Assembly: GCA_910585595.1 (NCBI GenBank)
Contig: CAJUET010000004.1
Coordinates: 62,001 to 126,000 of the forward strand
From: an uncultured Christensenella sp.
GTDB taxonomy: Bacteria > Bacillota > Clostridia > Christensenellales > Borkfalkiaceae
DNA: 64,000 nt
Direction of reading: 5' to 3'
Part shown: piece after piece, positions 25,585-32,882 of the stretch
How positions within the stretch are numbered: position 1 is the first letter of the stretch
Layout of the letters: each line of letters opens with the position of its first letter
Program-made: the position numbers and the translations under genes
Notes under the pieces: model-generated
The model's input: only the letters and a program-made list of their open reading frames with translations
Databases searched by the model: none
What the model was told of the DNA's origin: nothing

Positions 25585-26136
25585 TCAATTATTTATAAAA
25601 ATCAAGGTCTCTTTTTCGCTCTTCCGCTTTTTCGGGCGGATTTCATAACCTTCAACGGCATAGCCGATTGCGACGACTTCGGGAATACGCGTGCCTACGG
25701 GAAGGGATAATGCCTCGCAAATTTTCTTTTCGTTCCGCCAGCCGAGAATACAGCTTTGAAGTCCTGCCGCCTCTGCGGCAAGTACGAGATGCGCCGTTAA
25801 AATGCCGATATCGTTGTGCGTAAAATCGTTGTCCTTGATCCTTGCGCCCACCGAAGCGGTAATGTTTCCTTTGCTTTCCGTAATCGCAATAAGGGCGGGG
25901 GCTTCGGAAGCGAATTTATTCATGCCCATATCCTGTAAGCCCCTTGCAAGCGTCTTTGCTTTTTCTCCCGTGACTGCATAAAGCTTCCATGGTTGGGCGT
26001 TACAGGCGGAAGGGGACAGAAGCGCCAAACGGCATATGCGCTCTAAGAGCGCGGGGGCTACGGTTCTGTTGCCGTCAAACGCGCGGCAGCTTTGGCGGGT
26101 GAGATAGAGCTGTTCCAATTCATCAAGATTCGTCAT
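25585..26136 (-). CDS. Nitroreductase-family flavoprotein (leaderless mRNA)
   Basis: 183 residues from ATG 26136. FMN-dependent fold: RQSCRAFDGNRTV (phosphate-binding Arg), SPSACNAQPWKLYAV, and C-terminal GYAVEGYEIRPKKRKS. Substrate unknown. The start is decided by the promoter: TATAAT ends 6 bases before this ATG, so a longer frame starting at 26181 would begin upstream of the transcription start. There is no room for a Shine-Dalgarno site. Confidence 0.88.
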   Translation of the reverse strand: MTNLDELEQLYLTRQSCRAFDGNRTVAPALLERICRLALLSPSACNAQPWKLYAVTGEKAKTLARGLQDMGMNKFASEAPALIAITESKGNITASVGARIKDNDFTHNDIGILTAHLVLAAEAAGLQSCILGWRNEKKICEALSLPVGTRIPEVVAIGYAVEGYEIRPKKRKSEKETLIFINN

Positions 26137-26142
26137 GTTTTG

Positions 26143-26171
26143 ATTATATCGTTGCGGATAGAATTTGTCAA
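26143..26171 (-). promoter_or_regulatory. Consensus promoter placing +1 on the nitroreductase ATG
   Basis: Minus strand TTGACA (26166-26171), 17 bases, TATAAT (26143-26148). Seven bases after the -10 box is 26136, the A of the start codon. Confidence 0.85.
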
Positions 26172-26215
26172 GCGCAGACAAAATTGGAGCGCGATTGTTT
26201 TAATGTGATAAATCA

Positions 26216-26244
26216 TTGCTTTTTTCGTTTGCGTGTGTTATAAT
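26216..26244 (+). promoter_or_regulatory. Promoter of the sugar transferase gene
   Basis: TTGCTT (26216-26221), 17 bases, TATAAT (26239-26244). Divergent from the nitroreductase promoter; start of transcription near 26251, leader about 55 bases. Confidence 0.8.
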
Positions 26245-26305
26245 ATGATTGTCTTTAATATTGTGTGCGAAAACGAAAGAAATTCAATTCGGAGACCATG
26301 ATCGC

Positions 26306-27163
26306 ATGGAGAATATTACGGAAAATAAACCCGGTGACGGGATAAAAGATAATAACGAAACAGAGTCGGTTGTTCCCGAATCGGGGGACGGCGCTTTTGA
26401 AGATGCAAAAGAAAATAATTTCGCGCAGGAAGTCATAAACACAGTCAATGAAAAAGTCGGGGTAACGGAGGAGGAACTTGAAGCGGTTCAAACAGAGCCT
26501 GCGGAAAATCCCGAAATTGTTTTATACCGCAAAAGGGGCTTTCGTTACGGCAGTTACCTTTTCGTCAAGCGGACGTTCGATATAGTGACTTCTTTTTTGG
26601 TGCTTCTCACATTTTCGTGGCTGTATTTGATTTTGACCTTCGCGGTGTTTGTCAACGACGGCGGAAAGCCTGTTTATAAGCAGAAGCGCGTCGGCAAAAA
26701 CAGAAAAACCATTTATCTTTCCAAATTCAGGAGTATGGTAAAAGACGCGAATAACTTTGAAAAATATCTTACTCCCGAGCAGATGGAACAGTACCGCACA
26801 GAGTACAAAATCGACAATGATCCCCGCATTACGAAGATCGGAAAGTTTTTGCGTAAAACAAGTCTTGACGAACTTCCGAACATTTGGGCGGTATTTACGG
26901 GTAAAATTTCCGTCGTCGGACCTCGTCCGCTGATCAGGGAAGAAATCGACGAAAAGTACGGAAAAGACGGGGCGAAGCTTCTTTCGGTGAAACCGGGGCT
27001 TATCGGCTGGTGGGCAGTGAACGGTAGGAGCAATACGACTTACACAAGCGGTGAAAGACAGGCGCTCGAACTTTATTATGCGGAGCACTGCTCGTTCGGA
27101 CTTGATACGAAAATATTCTTTAAGGCGATCGGAAAAGTCTTTAAACGCGACGGTGCAAAGTAA
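26306..27163 (+). CDS. Bacterial sugar transferase (polyprenyl-phosphate phosphoglycosyltransferase)
   Basis: Attaches the first sugar-phosphate to undecaprenyl phosphate for capsule, exopolysaccharide or glycan synthesis; monotopic membrane enzyme. 285 residues: an acidic, disordered first 75 residues not typical of the family, a membrane re-entrant helix (about 92-118), then KQKRVGKNRKTIYLSKFRSM, DPRITKIGKFLRKTSLDELP, and SVVGPRPLIREE. ATG 26306 is chosen because a GGAGA lies upstream and because the earlier in-frame TTG 26249 lies at the transcription start. It stands alone, without other glycan genes, so it may supply a housekeeping glycan. Confidence 0.88.
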   Translation: MENITENKPGDGIKDNNETESVVPESGDGAFEDAKENNFAQEVINTVNEKVGVTEEELEAVQTEPAENPEIVLYRKRGFRYGSYLFVKRTFDIVTSFLVLLTFSWLYLILTFAVFVNDGGKPVYKQKRVGKNRKTIYLSKFRSMVKDANNFEKYLTPEQMEQYRTEYKIDNDPRITKIGKFLRKTSLDELPNIWAVFTGKISVVGPRPLIREEIDEKYGKDGAKLLSVKPGLIGWWAVNGRSNTTYTSGERQALELYYAEHCSFGLDTKIFFKAIGKVFKRDGAK

Positions 27164-27226
27164 GGGCGGCGTTTCTTGCATGTATAAATTTTTTGATAAA
27201 AAATGCGGGGAATCCCGCGAAATCGG

Positions 27227-27255
27227 TTGACAGATTTTGTAAACTTTGTTAGAAT
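27227..27255 (+). promoter_or_regulatory. Promoter of the tRNA operon
   Basis: TTGACA (27227-27232), 17 bases, TAGAAT (27250-27255), 19 bases before tRNA-Gly. Confidence 0.85.
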
Positions 27256-27273
27256 AATCAAGCGTTAGGTAAT

Positions 27274-27347
<74 letters not shown>

Positions 27348-27395
27348 CTCTTTTGCAAATGAAAGAGGCGCCAAAGTCCTTCTTCCACGCGTAAT

Positions 27396-27472
27396 GCGCC
27401 TGTAGCTCAGGTGGATAGAGCAACGGCCTTCTAAGCCGTGTGTCAGGAGTTCGAGTCTCTTCAGGCGCACCA
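27396..27472 (+). tRNA. tRNA-Arg(TCT)
   Basis: Acceptor GCGCCTG with CAGGCGC, anticodon loop CTTCTAA, T-loop TTCGAGT, encoded CCA. Confidence 0.97.
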
Positions 27473-27480
27473 AATTATAT

Positions 27481-27558
27481 GGCGGGTGTAGCTCAGTTGG
27501 TTAGAGCGCCAGATTGTGGCCCTGGAGGTCGTGAGTTCGATTCTCGTCGCCCGCCCCA
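27481..27558 (+). tRNA. tRNA-His(GTG)
   Basis: Acceptor GCGGGTG with CGCCCGC, extra G(-1) at 27481 opposite C73 as required for tRNA-His, anticodon loop TTGTGGC, encoded CCA. Confidence 0.97.
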
Positions 27559-27571
27559 CTCTATTAAATAA

Positions 27572-27647
27572 TGGGGTGTCGCCAAGTGGTTAAGGCACCG
27601 GATTTTGATTCCGGCATTCGTTGGTTCAAATCCAGCCACCCCAGCCA
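27572..27647 (+). tRNA. tRNA-Gln(TTG)
   Basis: Acceptor TGGGGTG with CACCCCA, anticodon loop TTTTGAT, encoded CCA. Confidence 0.97.
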
Positions 27648-27651
27648 TAAC

Positions 27652-27727
27652 GGCCCATTAGCTCAGACGGTAGAGCACTTGACTTTTAATCAAGGTGTCT
27701 GGAGTTCGAATCTCCAATGGACCACCA
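27652..27727 (+). tRNA. tRNA-Lys(TTT) with an acceptor-stem mismatch
   Basis: Anticodon loop CTTTTAA, T-loop TTCGAAT, encoded CCA. Acceptor GGCCCAT faces ATGGACC, leaving C3 opposite A70 unpaired; all other arms are sound. Confidence 0.93.
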
Positions 27728-27731
27728 ATAT

Positions 27732-27807
27732 GCACCTTTAGCTCAGTTGGTAGAGCAAATGACTCTTAATCATTGGGCCCAGGGTTCGAGTCCCTGAAGG
27801 TGCACCA
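27732..27807 (+). tRNA. tRNA-Lys(CTT), target of the serine-recombinase element
   Basis: Acceptor GCACCTT with AAGGTGC, anticodon loop CTCTTAA, T-loop TTCGAGT, encoded CCA. The element's recombinase gene ends inside this tRNA on the other strand. The tRNA itself is intact. Confidence 0.96.
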
Positions 27808-29326
27808 AAGACGATAAAGGTTGAACCTTTAATTCGTCAATAGCCTTGTCGTTATCGGCAAGGCTTATTTCTTTAATGTCCTTTTCGTTGCCGAAAGTCA
27901 GATACGTTATAATATGGTCGTCGTACACAAACACCTTGTAAACAAGGTTGTCAATGAGTGTTTTTTGGTATTCCTTGTCTGCGGGGTCGCCTTTGAGCAT
28001 TTCCGCGATAAAGTCAACGATTTTCTCTTTCGTGAATTTCTTTCCGCGTTCAAGTTCTATTTGCGCCTTGCTTGCCGATAGGTCTTTTATCAGTATTTCT
28101 ATCTCTTGCATTTTCCGCTCTATGTTCGCCCGTAGCATATCGTTCCGTGCCAAAATAAAAGCGTTTGTCAGTTGCTCCGCCTCGTCTTTCGCGTGCCATA
28201 TGCGTGCCTCTATGCTCCGCAAACTGTCCTCGCCCGTGCGGTGTTCGTAATAGTTTATTGTGTCTTGCGCGACAAGTTCGGCGTTTTCCCGTCTGCTCAA
28301 AAAGTCGTAAACGGCGTTCGCAACCGTAAATTCAAGGTTGTTTTTGTTCTCGCTCGATTTATGACAACCGCCTTTCCGCTTGCGGTGGCAAATGTAATAG
28401 TAATGTTTTTGTCCCGTGTGGCTCGTACCGCCGCCCGCCGTCATACTGTCGCCACAGTAGCCGCAAAAGGCTTTTCCCGTGAGTATATACGGCTCAACCG
28501 CCGAATTTGCGCCCGCTAATATTTTGTTCTTTTCAAGCCGCTTTTGCACCGCCGCGAAAGTGGCTTTGTCTATGATTGCAGGGTATGTATGGTCGCAAAC
28601 TCTCGTGCCGTGCATACAGTCGCCCGTAAATTTGCGGTTAGATAACCAATTTTCAAACGTGCGGTATGTAAAGGGCTTGCCGTTGTAAAGAACGTGCCGC
28701 TTGTTCAACTCGTCTGCGATTTCCTTTTTCGGCGTTCCGTGCGCGTATTCCGTGAATATGTAACGGACTACTGCGGCTTGTTCCTCGTCTATGGCAACGC
28801 GGTGTATAATGCCCTTGTTGCCGCGCTTGTCGGTGTCAATGAGTTTATACCCGTAAATGAGATGCCCGCCGCAATACGTTCCGTTTTTAACGCTCGTGTC
28901 AAGCCCGTCGTGTACGCGCTTGGAAAGGCGTTGCGAATACTTTTCGTCGTTCCATTCCAAAAACATTTCGTAGAACTCGCCGCCCTCGTCATTGCTTACG
29001 GGTTCGGTTGCCGAAACAACCCGTATGCCGTACCGCTTTTTCAACTGCGCCTTATACATTATGCTGTCCACGCGATTACGGGCGAAACGGTCAAACTTAT
29101 ATACTATGATTTGCTCGAACGCGCCGCTTTCGGCGTCGGCTATCATTTTTTGAAAGTCGGGGCGGTGGTCGTTCGTTCCCGAACGTGCTTTGTCCTTGTA
29201 GGCTTTTACAACGGTGTAGCCGTTGCTTTCGGCGTACTCGGTGCAAATGCGAATTTGCCCCTCAATGCTTTGCTCGTTTTGCCCTTGCGAGGAATAGCGG
29301 GCGTAGATAACTGCGTTTTTGTTCAT
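27770..29326 (-). CDS. Large serine recombinase
   Basis: Site-specific integrase/excisionase of the element. 518 residues. N-terminal resolvase domain with the catalytic Ser in ARYSSQGQNEQSIEGQ (residues 9-24) and DKARSGTNDHRPDF, YKFDRFARNR; recombinase domain (about 160-260); zinc ribbon CGYCG...CHRKRKGGC (about 290-325); leucine-rich coiled coil (about 365-425). The last residues, HLQGLEPWAQ, are read from the antisense strand of tRNA-Lys, so the gene's 3' end is shaped by the integration site and may differ in the free circular form. Confidence 0.95.
   Translation of the reverse strand: MNKNAVIYARYSSQGQNEQSIEGQIRICTEYAESNGYTVVKAYKDKARSGTNDHRPDFQKMIADAESGAFEQIIVYKFDRFARNRVDSIMYKAQLKKRYGIRVVSATEPVSNDEGGEFYEMFLEWNDEKYSQRLSKRVHDGLDTSVKNGTYCGGHLIYGYKLIDTDKRGNKGIIHRVAIDEEQAAVVRYIFTEYAHGTPKKEIADELNKRHVLYNGKPFTYRTFENWLSNRKFTGDCMHGTRVCDHTYPAIIDKATFAAVQKRLEKNKILAGANSAVEPYILTGKAFCGYCGDSMTAGGGTSHTGQKHYYYICHRKRKGGCHKSSENKNNLEFTVANAVYDFLSRRENAELVAQDTINYYEHRTGEDSLRSIEARIWHAKDEAEQLTNAFILARNDMLRANIERKMQEIEILIKDLSASKAQIELERGKKFTKEKIVDFIAEMLKGDPADKEYQKTLIDNLVYKVFVYDDHIITYLTFGNEKDIKEISLADNDKAIDELKVQPLSSLVHLQGLEPWAQ
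27799..27827 (+). repeat. Left attachment site (attL) candidate
   Basis: GGTGCACCA, 12 bases, GTTGAACC. The first eight bases form a perfect palindrome with central GC, a fitting crossover point for a serine recombinase. It also contains a 15-base palindrome AAAGGTTGAACCTTT (27816-27830). Confidence 0.6.
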
Positions 29327-29639
29327 TGTCTGCTCCTTTGCGCCGTCTGCGTGTGTGCGGACTGCGGCTTAAAAATTTTGTTGTTCGCTTTGGTGCTTAC
29401 CGTCTTAACCAGCCAAAAATGCCGCCGCAGGCAAATTGTCAAGGGTTTGCGCCGTAGGCGACGACGGTTTTATGCCTTACGGGAGATAAATCGTCGCCCT
29501 TTACAATTTGTCAAGGTGGCGTATTCCATCCACAGACGGTAAGCACAAGCGAATAACAAAATATAAAGTTATTACAGAAAATTTTTTTGTGCTATGCTGA
29601 TATTATATCATACAATGAACGAAAAGCCAAACAAAACGC
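29327..29639. other. Gene-free stretch with a large imperfect palindrome
   Basis: No credible gene. It holds the palindrome at 29432-29510 listed next. TACAATGAAC near 29611-29620 may belong to a promoter for the recombinase or for tetR, but no clear -35 partner was found. Confidence 0.5.
29432..29510. repeat. 79-base imperfect palindrome between recombinase and tetR genes
   Basis: CAAATTGTCAAGGG (29432-29445) is the near-exact inverse of CCCTTTACAATTTG (29497-29510), and inside it GGCGACGA (29457-29464) is the exact inverse of TCGTCGCC (29491-29498). Both could form one long bulged hairpin. TTGTCAAGG also recurs directly at 29437 and 29509. Confidence 0.6.
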
Positions 29640-29684
29640 TTGACTTTTCTTTACTGAAAGTATTATAATTTTACTAACAGTAAA
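29640..29684 (+). promoter_or_regulatory. tetR promoter with two TTTACT-N3-AGTA operators
   Basis: TTGACT (29640-29645), 18 bases, TATAAT (29664-29669). TTTACTGAAAGTATT (29650-29664) lies in the spacer and the perfect dyad TTTACTAACAGTAAA (29670-29684) just after the -10 box; the two are 20 bases apart, two helical turns. Such an arrangement implies autorepression by the TetR protein. Confidence 0.8.
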
Positions 29685-29699
29685 GTTTAGGAGCGTACT

Positions 29700-30323
29700 A
29701 TGAACACAAGATCACAAAGAACTATCACATTTAACCGTCGTAACATTTTAGACGCCGCCGACAAACTATTTTGCAAAAACGGCGTTGAAAAGACGACAAT
29801 GGAACAACTTGCGGCAGAGGCAGGTTATAGCAAGCCCACATTATACGGCTATTTCAAAGATAAAGATGAGGTTTATTTTGCGCTCGTTTTGGAGTTTATG
29901 GAAAAAATAGTCGTTAAAGTAGATAAAGCAATAGACGAACAAACCGCTTTTAACGATACGTTTTCAAAAATTTGTCAAGACGTTTTTCGGCTTGCAACCC
30001 GCTACCCGCTCTATTTCGAGGGACTAATAGGAACGATTAACGTTAACATCAAAGCCGACGATACACCGCAAATTTACAAAGACATATACCGCTTGGGCGA
30101 AGTCTTAAATGAAAAACTATTAAACATTTTACAACAAGGAAAAGATGAGGGCGTTATCAATACCGCGCTTGATAATTCGGCAATTTTGCTATTCGTTTGG
30201 AGTTCGGTTGCGGGTATTATCAGAATGATAAATCACAAAAAGGACTATTTGAAAATGTTGCAACTGAACGAAAAAGACTTTTCGGCGTTCTGTTTTGAAC
30301 GGCTGCTGTGTGCTTGCAAATAA
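29700..30323 (+). CDS. TetR/AcrR-family repressor
   Basis: 207 residues. N-terminal helix-turn-helix NILDAADKLFCKNGVEKTTM...AEAGYSKPTLYGYFKDKDEVY (about 15-60), helical ligand-binding C-terminus. SD AGGAG 8 bases before the ATG. It heads a probable operon with the nitroreductase and is likely to control both from the twin operators. Inducer unknown. Confidence 0.92.
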   Translation: MNTRSQRTITFNRRNILDAADKLFCKNGVEKTTMEQLAAEAGYSKPTLYGYFKDKDEVYFALVLEFMEKIVVKVDKAIDEQTAFNDTFSKICQDVFRLATRYPLYFEGLIGTINVNIKADDTPQIYKDIYRLGEVLNEKLLNILQQGKDEGVINTALDNSAILLFVWSSVAGIIRMINHKKDYLKMLQLNEKDFSAFCFERLLCACK

Positions 30324-30334
30324 GGGGGAAAACT

Positions 30335-31444
30335 ATGACAAGGAAAAAGAAAGTTATGATTATTGTATTTTCAATTTTAGGCGCGGTCATTATCGCGATG
30401 TCCGCGGTTCTGACTGTGGCGGCAATTATGGGCAGACCTTTAAAAGTCAATCCGTCGCGCAAATTGGACGGCATAAACGACGATATTCAAAATGCGCTGT
30501 GGTATTCCTCTATTGCGGCTAACTCACATAATACGCAAATGTGGAGCGTTAAACTTTACCCCAACGAAAACCGCTTGCAAATTTCAATAGACGAAAGTCG
30601 CGTATTAAATGTAGTTGATAGTGAAAAACGCGAGGCGTATATTTCGCTCGGTTGCTATATTGAAACAATGAGCGTTGCGTTTAGCGCATACGGCTATGAT
30701 ACACAAATAAACTGCAACGATTTGTCCGTGCAAGTTGCATATCAAAAACGCGATAATGCAACTGTCGATACCACCAAACTTTCATTGATTGATAAACGGC
30801 ATACCGATAAATCGGCGTACTCAAACGGAAAAATCGAACAAAAAACGGTAACTGCCTTATTAAATAAATATTCGGCTATAACGCTCTATCAAAACGGCGA
30901 CGAAAATTTTGATTATATAAAACGCATTTCAATGGATGCCGTTACGGTGCAGTCGGCTAATCAAGCATACCGCGACGAATTAGCGGAATGGATGCGCTTT
31001 TCCGATAAGGAAGCTGAAAACAAATTAGACGGCATAACCGCCGATATGATAGGCTTAAAAGGTATAGTCAAAACTTTCTATTATTGGACGACGACAAGAG
31101 AAAGCGCAAAAGGCGATAAATTCGCGCAACAAGGAATTGACACGGCAAAAAAGCAACTGAATAATTGCGGCGCGTTCGCCGTTATGACGGGCGGCAATAC
31201 TTTTGAGGAATTGATTAACACGGGCAGAAAAACGCAAGCATTTTGGTTTGACTGTACCGAAAACAATATAGCCGTTCAACCCTTTTCCGCCGCATTGGAA
31301 ACTCAACCATTTTGTTCGTCTATACAAACCGATTTAGGCGTTACCGCGCCTGTGCAAATGATTTTACGGTTGGGCTATGTGGACGAATACGGCGCGAATT
31401 GCGGGTTGCGGCGTAATCTTTCCGACTATATCGAGGTTGTATGA
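30335..31444 (+). CDS. Membrane-anchored nitroreductase-family protein
   Basis: 369 residues. Signal anchor at about 6-30 (MIIVFSILGAVIIAMSAVL), then a duplicated nitroreductase-like fold of the Acg type: SSIAANSHNTQMW (compare SPSAHNTQPW) near residue 61 and LRLGYVDEYG near the C-terminus. Active site would lie outside the membrane. Substrate unknown; the pairing with TetR suggests defence against a redox-active or nitro compound. ATG 30335 has AAGGGGG in front. Confidence 0.82.
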   Translation: MTRKKKVMIIVFSILGAVIIAMSAVLTVAAIMGRPLKVNPSRKLDGINDDIQNALWYSSIAANSHNTQMWSVKLYPNENRLQISIDESRVLNVVDSEKREAYISLGCYIETMSVAFSAYGYDTQINCNDLSVQVAYQKRDNATVDTTKLSLIDKRHTDKSAYSNGKIEQKTVTALLNKYSAITLYQNGDENFDYIKRISMDAVTVQSANQAYRDELAEWMRFSDKEAENKLDGITADMIGLKGIVKTFYYWTTTRESAKGDKFAQQGIDTAKKQLNNCGAFAVMTGGNTFEELINTGRKTQAFWFDCTENNIAVQPFSAALETQPFCSSIQTDLGVTAPVQMILRLGYVDEYGANCGLRRNLSDYIEVV

Positions 31445-31602
31445 CAAATTAAATTGTATGCCCCGACTGCGGGCATAAATTGTTCAAGGCTGGCGACGGT
31501 TCGAACGCGGAAATACTTTGTCCGAAATGCAAATTGAAATTACAAATAGAAATCAAGGACAGCAAAATAACTATTCTAAAAGTATTATCAGATAAAACCT
31601 AA
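31441..31602 (+). pseudogene. Com-like zinc-ribbon gene with an early stop codon
   Basis: A 54-codon frame whose ATG overlaps the nitroreductase stop (ATGA). Codon 4 is TAA (31450-31452); after it the frame reads IVCPDCGHKLFKAGDGSN...ILCPKCK, a small two-CxxC zinc ribbon found after such operons in mobile elements. One base change, TAT or TAC to TAA, would account for the break. No alternative start is available after the stop. Confidence 0.65.
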
Positions 31603-31628
31603 CAACCGAATAAAACTTTATCAAAAAT

Positions 31629-31704
31629 AAAGAATTGAGTGTACGAAAGTAAAACGATAAAACAACTTTCGGGAGCAGTAAATGGCGCACTCAATTCTTT
31701 TTTT
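31629..31704 (+). ncRNA. Nested hairpin ending in seven T: terminator or small RNA
   Basis: Outer stem of 13 bp, AAAGAATTGAGTG (31629-31641) with CACTCAATTCTTT (31688-31700), then T to 31704. Inside, CGAAAGT (31644-31650) pairs with ACTTTCG (31665-31671). The 46-base interior is larger than in a simple terminator and could be a switch or a small RNA. It matches no riboswitch consensus I know. Confidence 0.5.
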
Positions 31705-31824
31705 ATACTTAGATACCTCATAAAACGCCTATACCCTCGCAATGGAATATCGGGCAGTAATCGCACGCACGTTTACGGCTGGCGTTTGTTAAAGGCGTTA
31801 AAACTCTCTATGAAAGAGTATAAA

Positions 31825-31876
31825 CCCGACAAATTTTCAAGGCTTATAAAGTCTGAAAGTTTGTCGGGCTTTTTTT
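31825..31876 (+). terminator. Terminator before the sigma-like gene
   Basis: CCCGACAAATTTTC (31825-31838) pairs with GAAAGTTTGTCGGG (31854-31867), followed by CTTTTTTT. Confidence 0.75.
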
Positions 31877-31946
31877 ATTTACAAAAGATTTTTATAAAAC
31901 CCTTAACTCAAAGGCTTGCCGCGCATATAAGCGGAGGGCTATCTAT

Positions 31947-32351
31947 ATGCAAGTAATCAAATACAAATTTGCGGACGGCACTACTAATGAAGTTGAGGTT
32001 ACGGAAGAATTATATAATATACACTTGGAATTATTACAACAAGAAAAGCGCAATCATTGGCGCGAAACACGGCGGCATACCTCTTTGTATTACTTTACCG
32101 ATATGGGTATAGACTTCGAGGACACGCGCACGGAAAACCCGCTCGATTTATACATACGAAAAGAAAATATCGCAAGCATACGAAAAGCAATGTTATACCT
32201 TACGGACAAGCGGCGCGAACTTATAAAAAAGGCGTACTTTCAAAATATGTCTTTTCGCGCCATCGCAAAAGAACAAGGCTTATCGAAATCGGCAATATCG
32301 CAACAGATGAAAACGGTATATAAGCATTTGCGGAAACATTTGGGGGCGTAG
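31947..32351 (+). CDS. Sigma-70 region 4-like protein of a mobile element
   Basis: 134 residues. The N-terminal part is polar with YYFTDMGIDFED; the C-terminal half has the region 4 layout LTDKRRELIKKAYFQNMSFRAIAKEQGLSKSAISQQMK. Similar small sigma-like proteins are regular in Tn916-like and other Clostridia elements, where they act in element gene control. There is no region 2, so it may be a DNA-binding regulator and not a true sigma factor. SD GGAGGG upstream. Confidence 0.75.
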   Translation: MQVIKYKFADGTTNEVEVTEELYNIHLELLQQEKRNHWRETRRHTSLYYFTDMGIDFEDTRTENPLDLYIRKENIASIRKAMLYLTDKRRELIKKAYFQNMSFRAIAKEQGLSKSAISQQMKTVYKHLRKHLGA

Positions 32352-32355
32352 CGTT

Positions 32356-32613
32356 ATGAAAAAAGAACTGTATCAAGCCGTTGCGTATGTCGCGTTACGC
32401 AATAAAGACGGCTCGCCTATGATAAACGTACCCTTGTATGTCAAGGTGTCTGAAATCAATAAAAGCGGTATGACGGAAGCGCAAGAAAGCGTTATGCACC
32501 GTATATCGGCAATAATGATTAAACGTAACCAAAAGCAATTAAGCGATTATTTTGCCAACGCAAACAAAACGGCAATGTGCGCGGGCGGCTTGCCGCCAGC
32601 GCGTGGCGTATAG
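32356..32613 (+). CDS. Small element protein of unknown function
   Basis: 85 residues, 4 bases after the sigma-like gene and probably cotranslated. MKKELYQAVAYVALRNKDGSP at its start; no domain recognised. Its end runs into a hairpin-rich stretch. Confidence 0.55.
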   Translation: MKKELYQAVAYVALRNKDGSPMINVPLYVKVSEINKSGMTEAQESVMHRISAIMIKRNQKQLSDYFANANKTAMCAGGLPPARGV

Positions 32614-32646
32614 TATTACCTACGCCACTATGTAACACTGTAACAC
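32603..32646. repeat. Hairpin plus tandem TGTAACAC
   Basis: GTGGCGTA (32603-32610) and TACGCCAC (32621-32628) form a perfect 8-bp inverted repeat. Directly after it TGTAACAC occurs twice in a row (32631-32646). Confidence 0.6.
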
Positions 32647-32739
32647 TTTTGGCGTAAAAAACGTAAAATCTTGTAAGTCTATGACGAAAAATATTTATCT
32701 TGTTTTATGCCCATTAGGGTGGGTTCTCTTGGGTGGGAG

Positions 32740-32783
32740 ATAGTAAAACGGCAACGAGCCTAAACTCATTGCCGTTTTACTAT
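32740..32783. repeat. Perfect 15-bp inverted repeat near the element end
   Basis: ATAGTAAAACGGCAA (32740-32754) and its exact inverse (32769-32783), 14-base loop, then a short CCTTTTT. Most simply a terminator for the element's rightward genes. Confidence 0.65.
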
Positions 32784-32853
32784 TACCTTTTTGCGACAAA
32801 GCCCGCAACCCCGTTTACAAATACGTATTTAAGGTTCAAACTCTGTCTGTCTT

Positions 32854-32882
32854 GGTGCACCAATCATAACGTAAGTTGAACC
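32854..32882 (+). repeat. Right attachment site (attR) candidate
   Basis: GGTGCACCA, 12 bases, GTTGAACC, matching the left end in both blocks and in spacing. The preceding AAGGTTCAAACTC resembles a T-arm, so the element carries a partial tRNA-like 3' end. Confidence 0.6.

Larger units (their letters stand above)
31603..31946. other. Gene-free stretch with two structured RNA elements
   Basis: No credible protein gene. It contains the hairpin at 31629-31704 and the terminator at 31825-31876 described separately. Confidence 0.6.
27799..32862. mobile_element. 5.06-kb integrative element in the 3' end of tRNA-Lys(CTT)
   Basis: Bounded by GGTGCACCA at 27799-27807 (end of the tRNA) and 32854-32862. 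At both ends GTTGAACC follows after exactly 12 bases (27820-27827, 32875-32882). Inside are a large serine recombinase at the left end, a TetR regulator, a nitroreductase, a broken zinc-ribbon gene, a sigma-like gene and one small gene. A typical tRNA-operon terminator lies 4 bases beyond the right copy. No conjugation, replication or structural genes are present, so it is either mobilised by others or a remnant of a larger element. Confidence 0.75.

Noticed and set aside
27201..27226. GCGGGGAATCCCGC as a terminator of the sugar transferase gene
   Set aside because: Only a 5-bp stem and no T run; it precedes the tRNA promoter.
28694..29542. 282-codon open frame antisense to the serine recombinase
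   Set aside because: Shadow frame with no SD or recognisable domain; most of it lies inside the recombinase gene.
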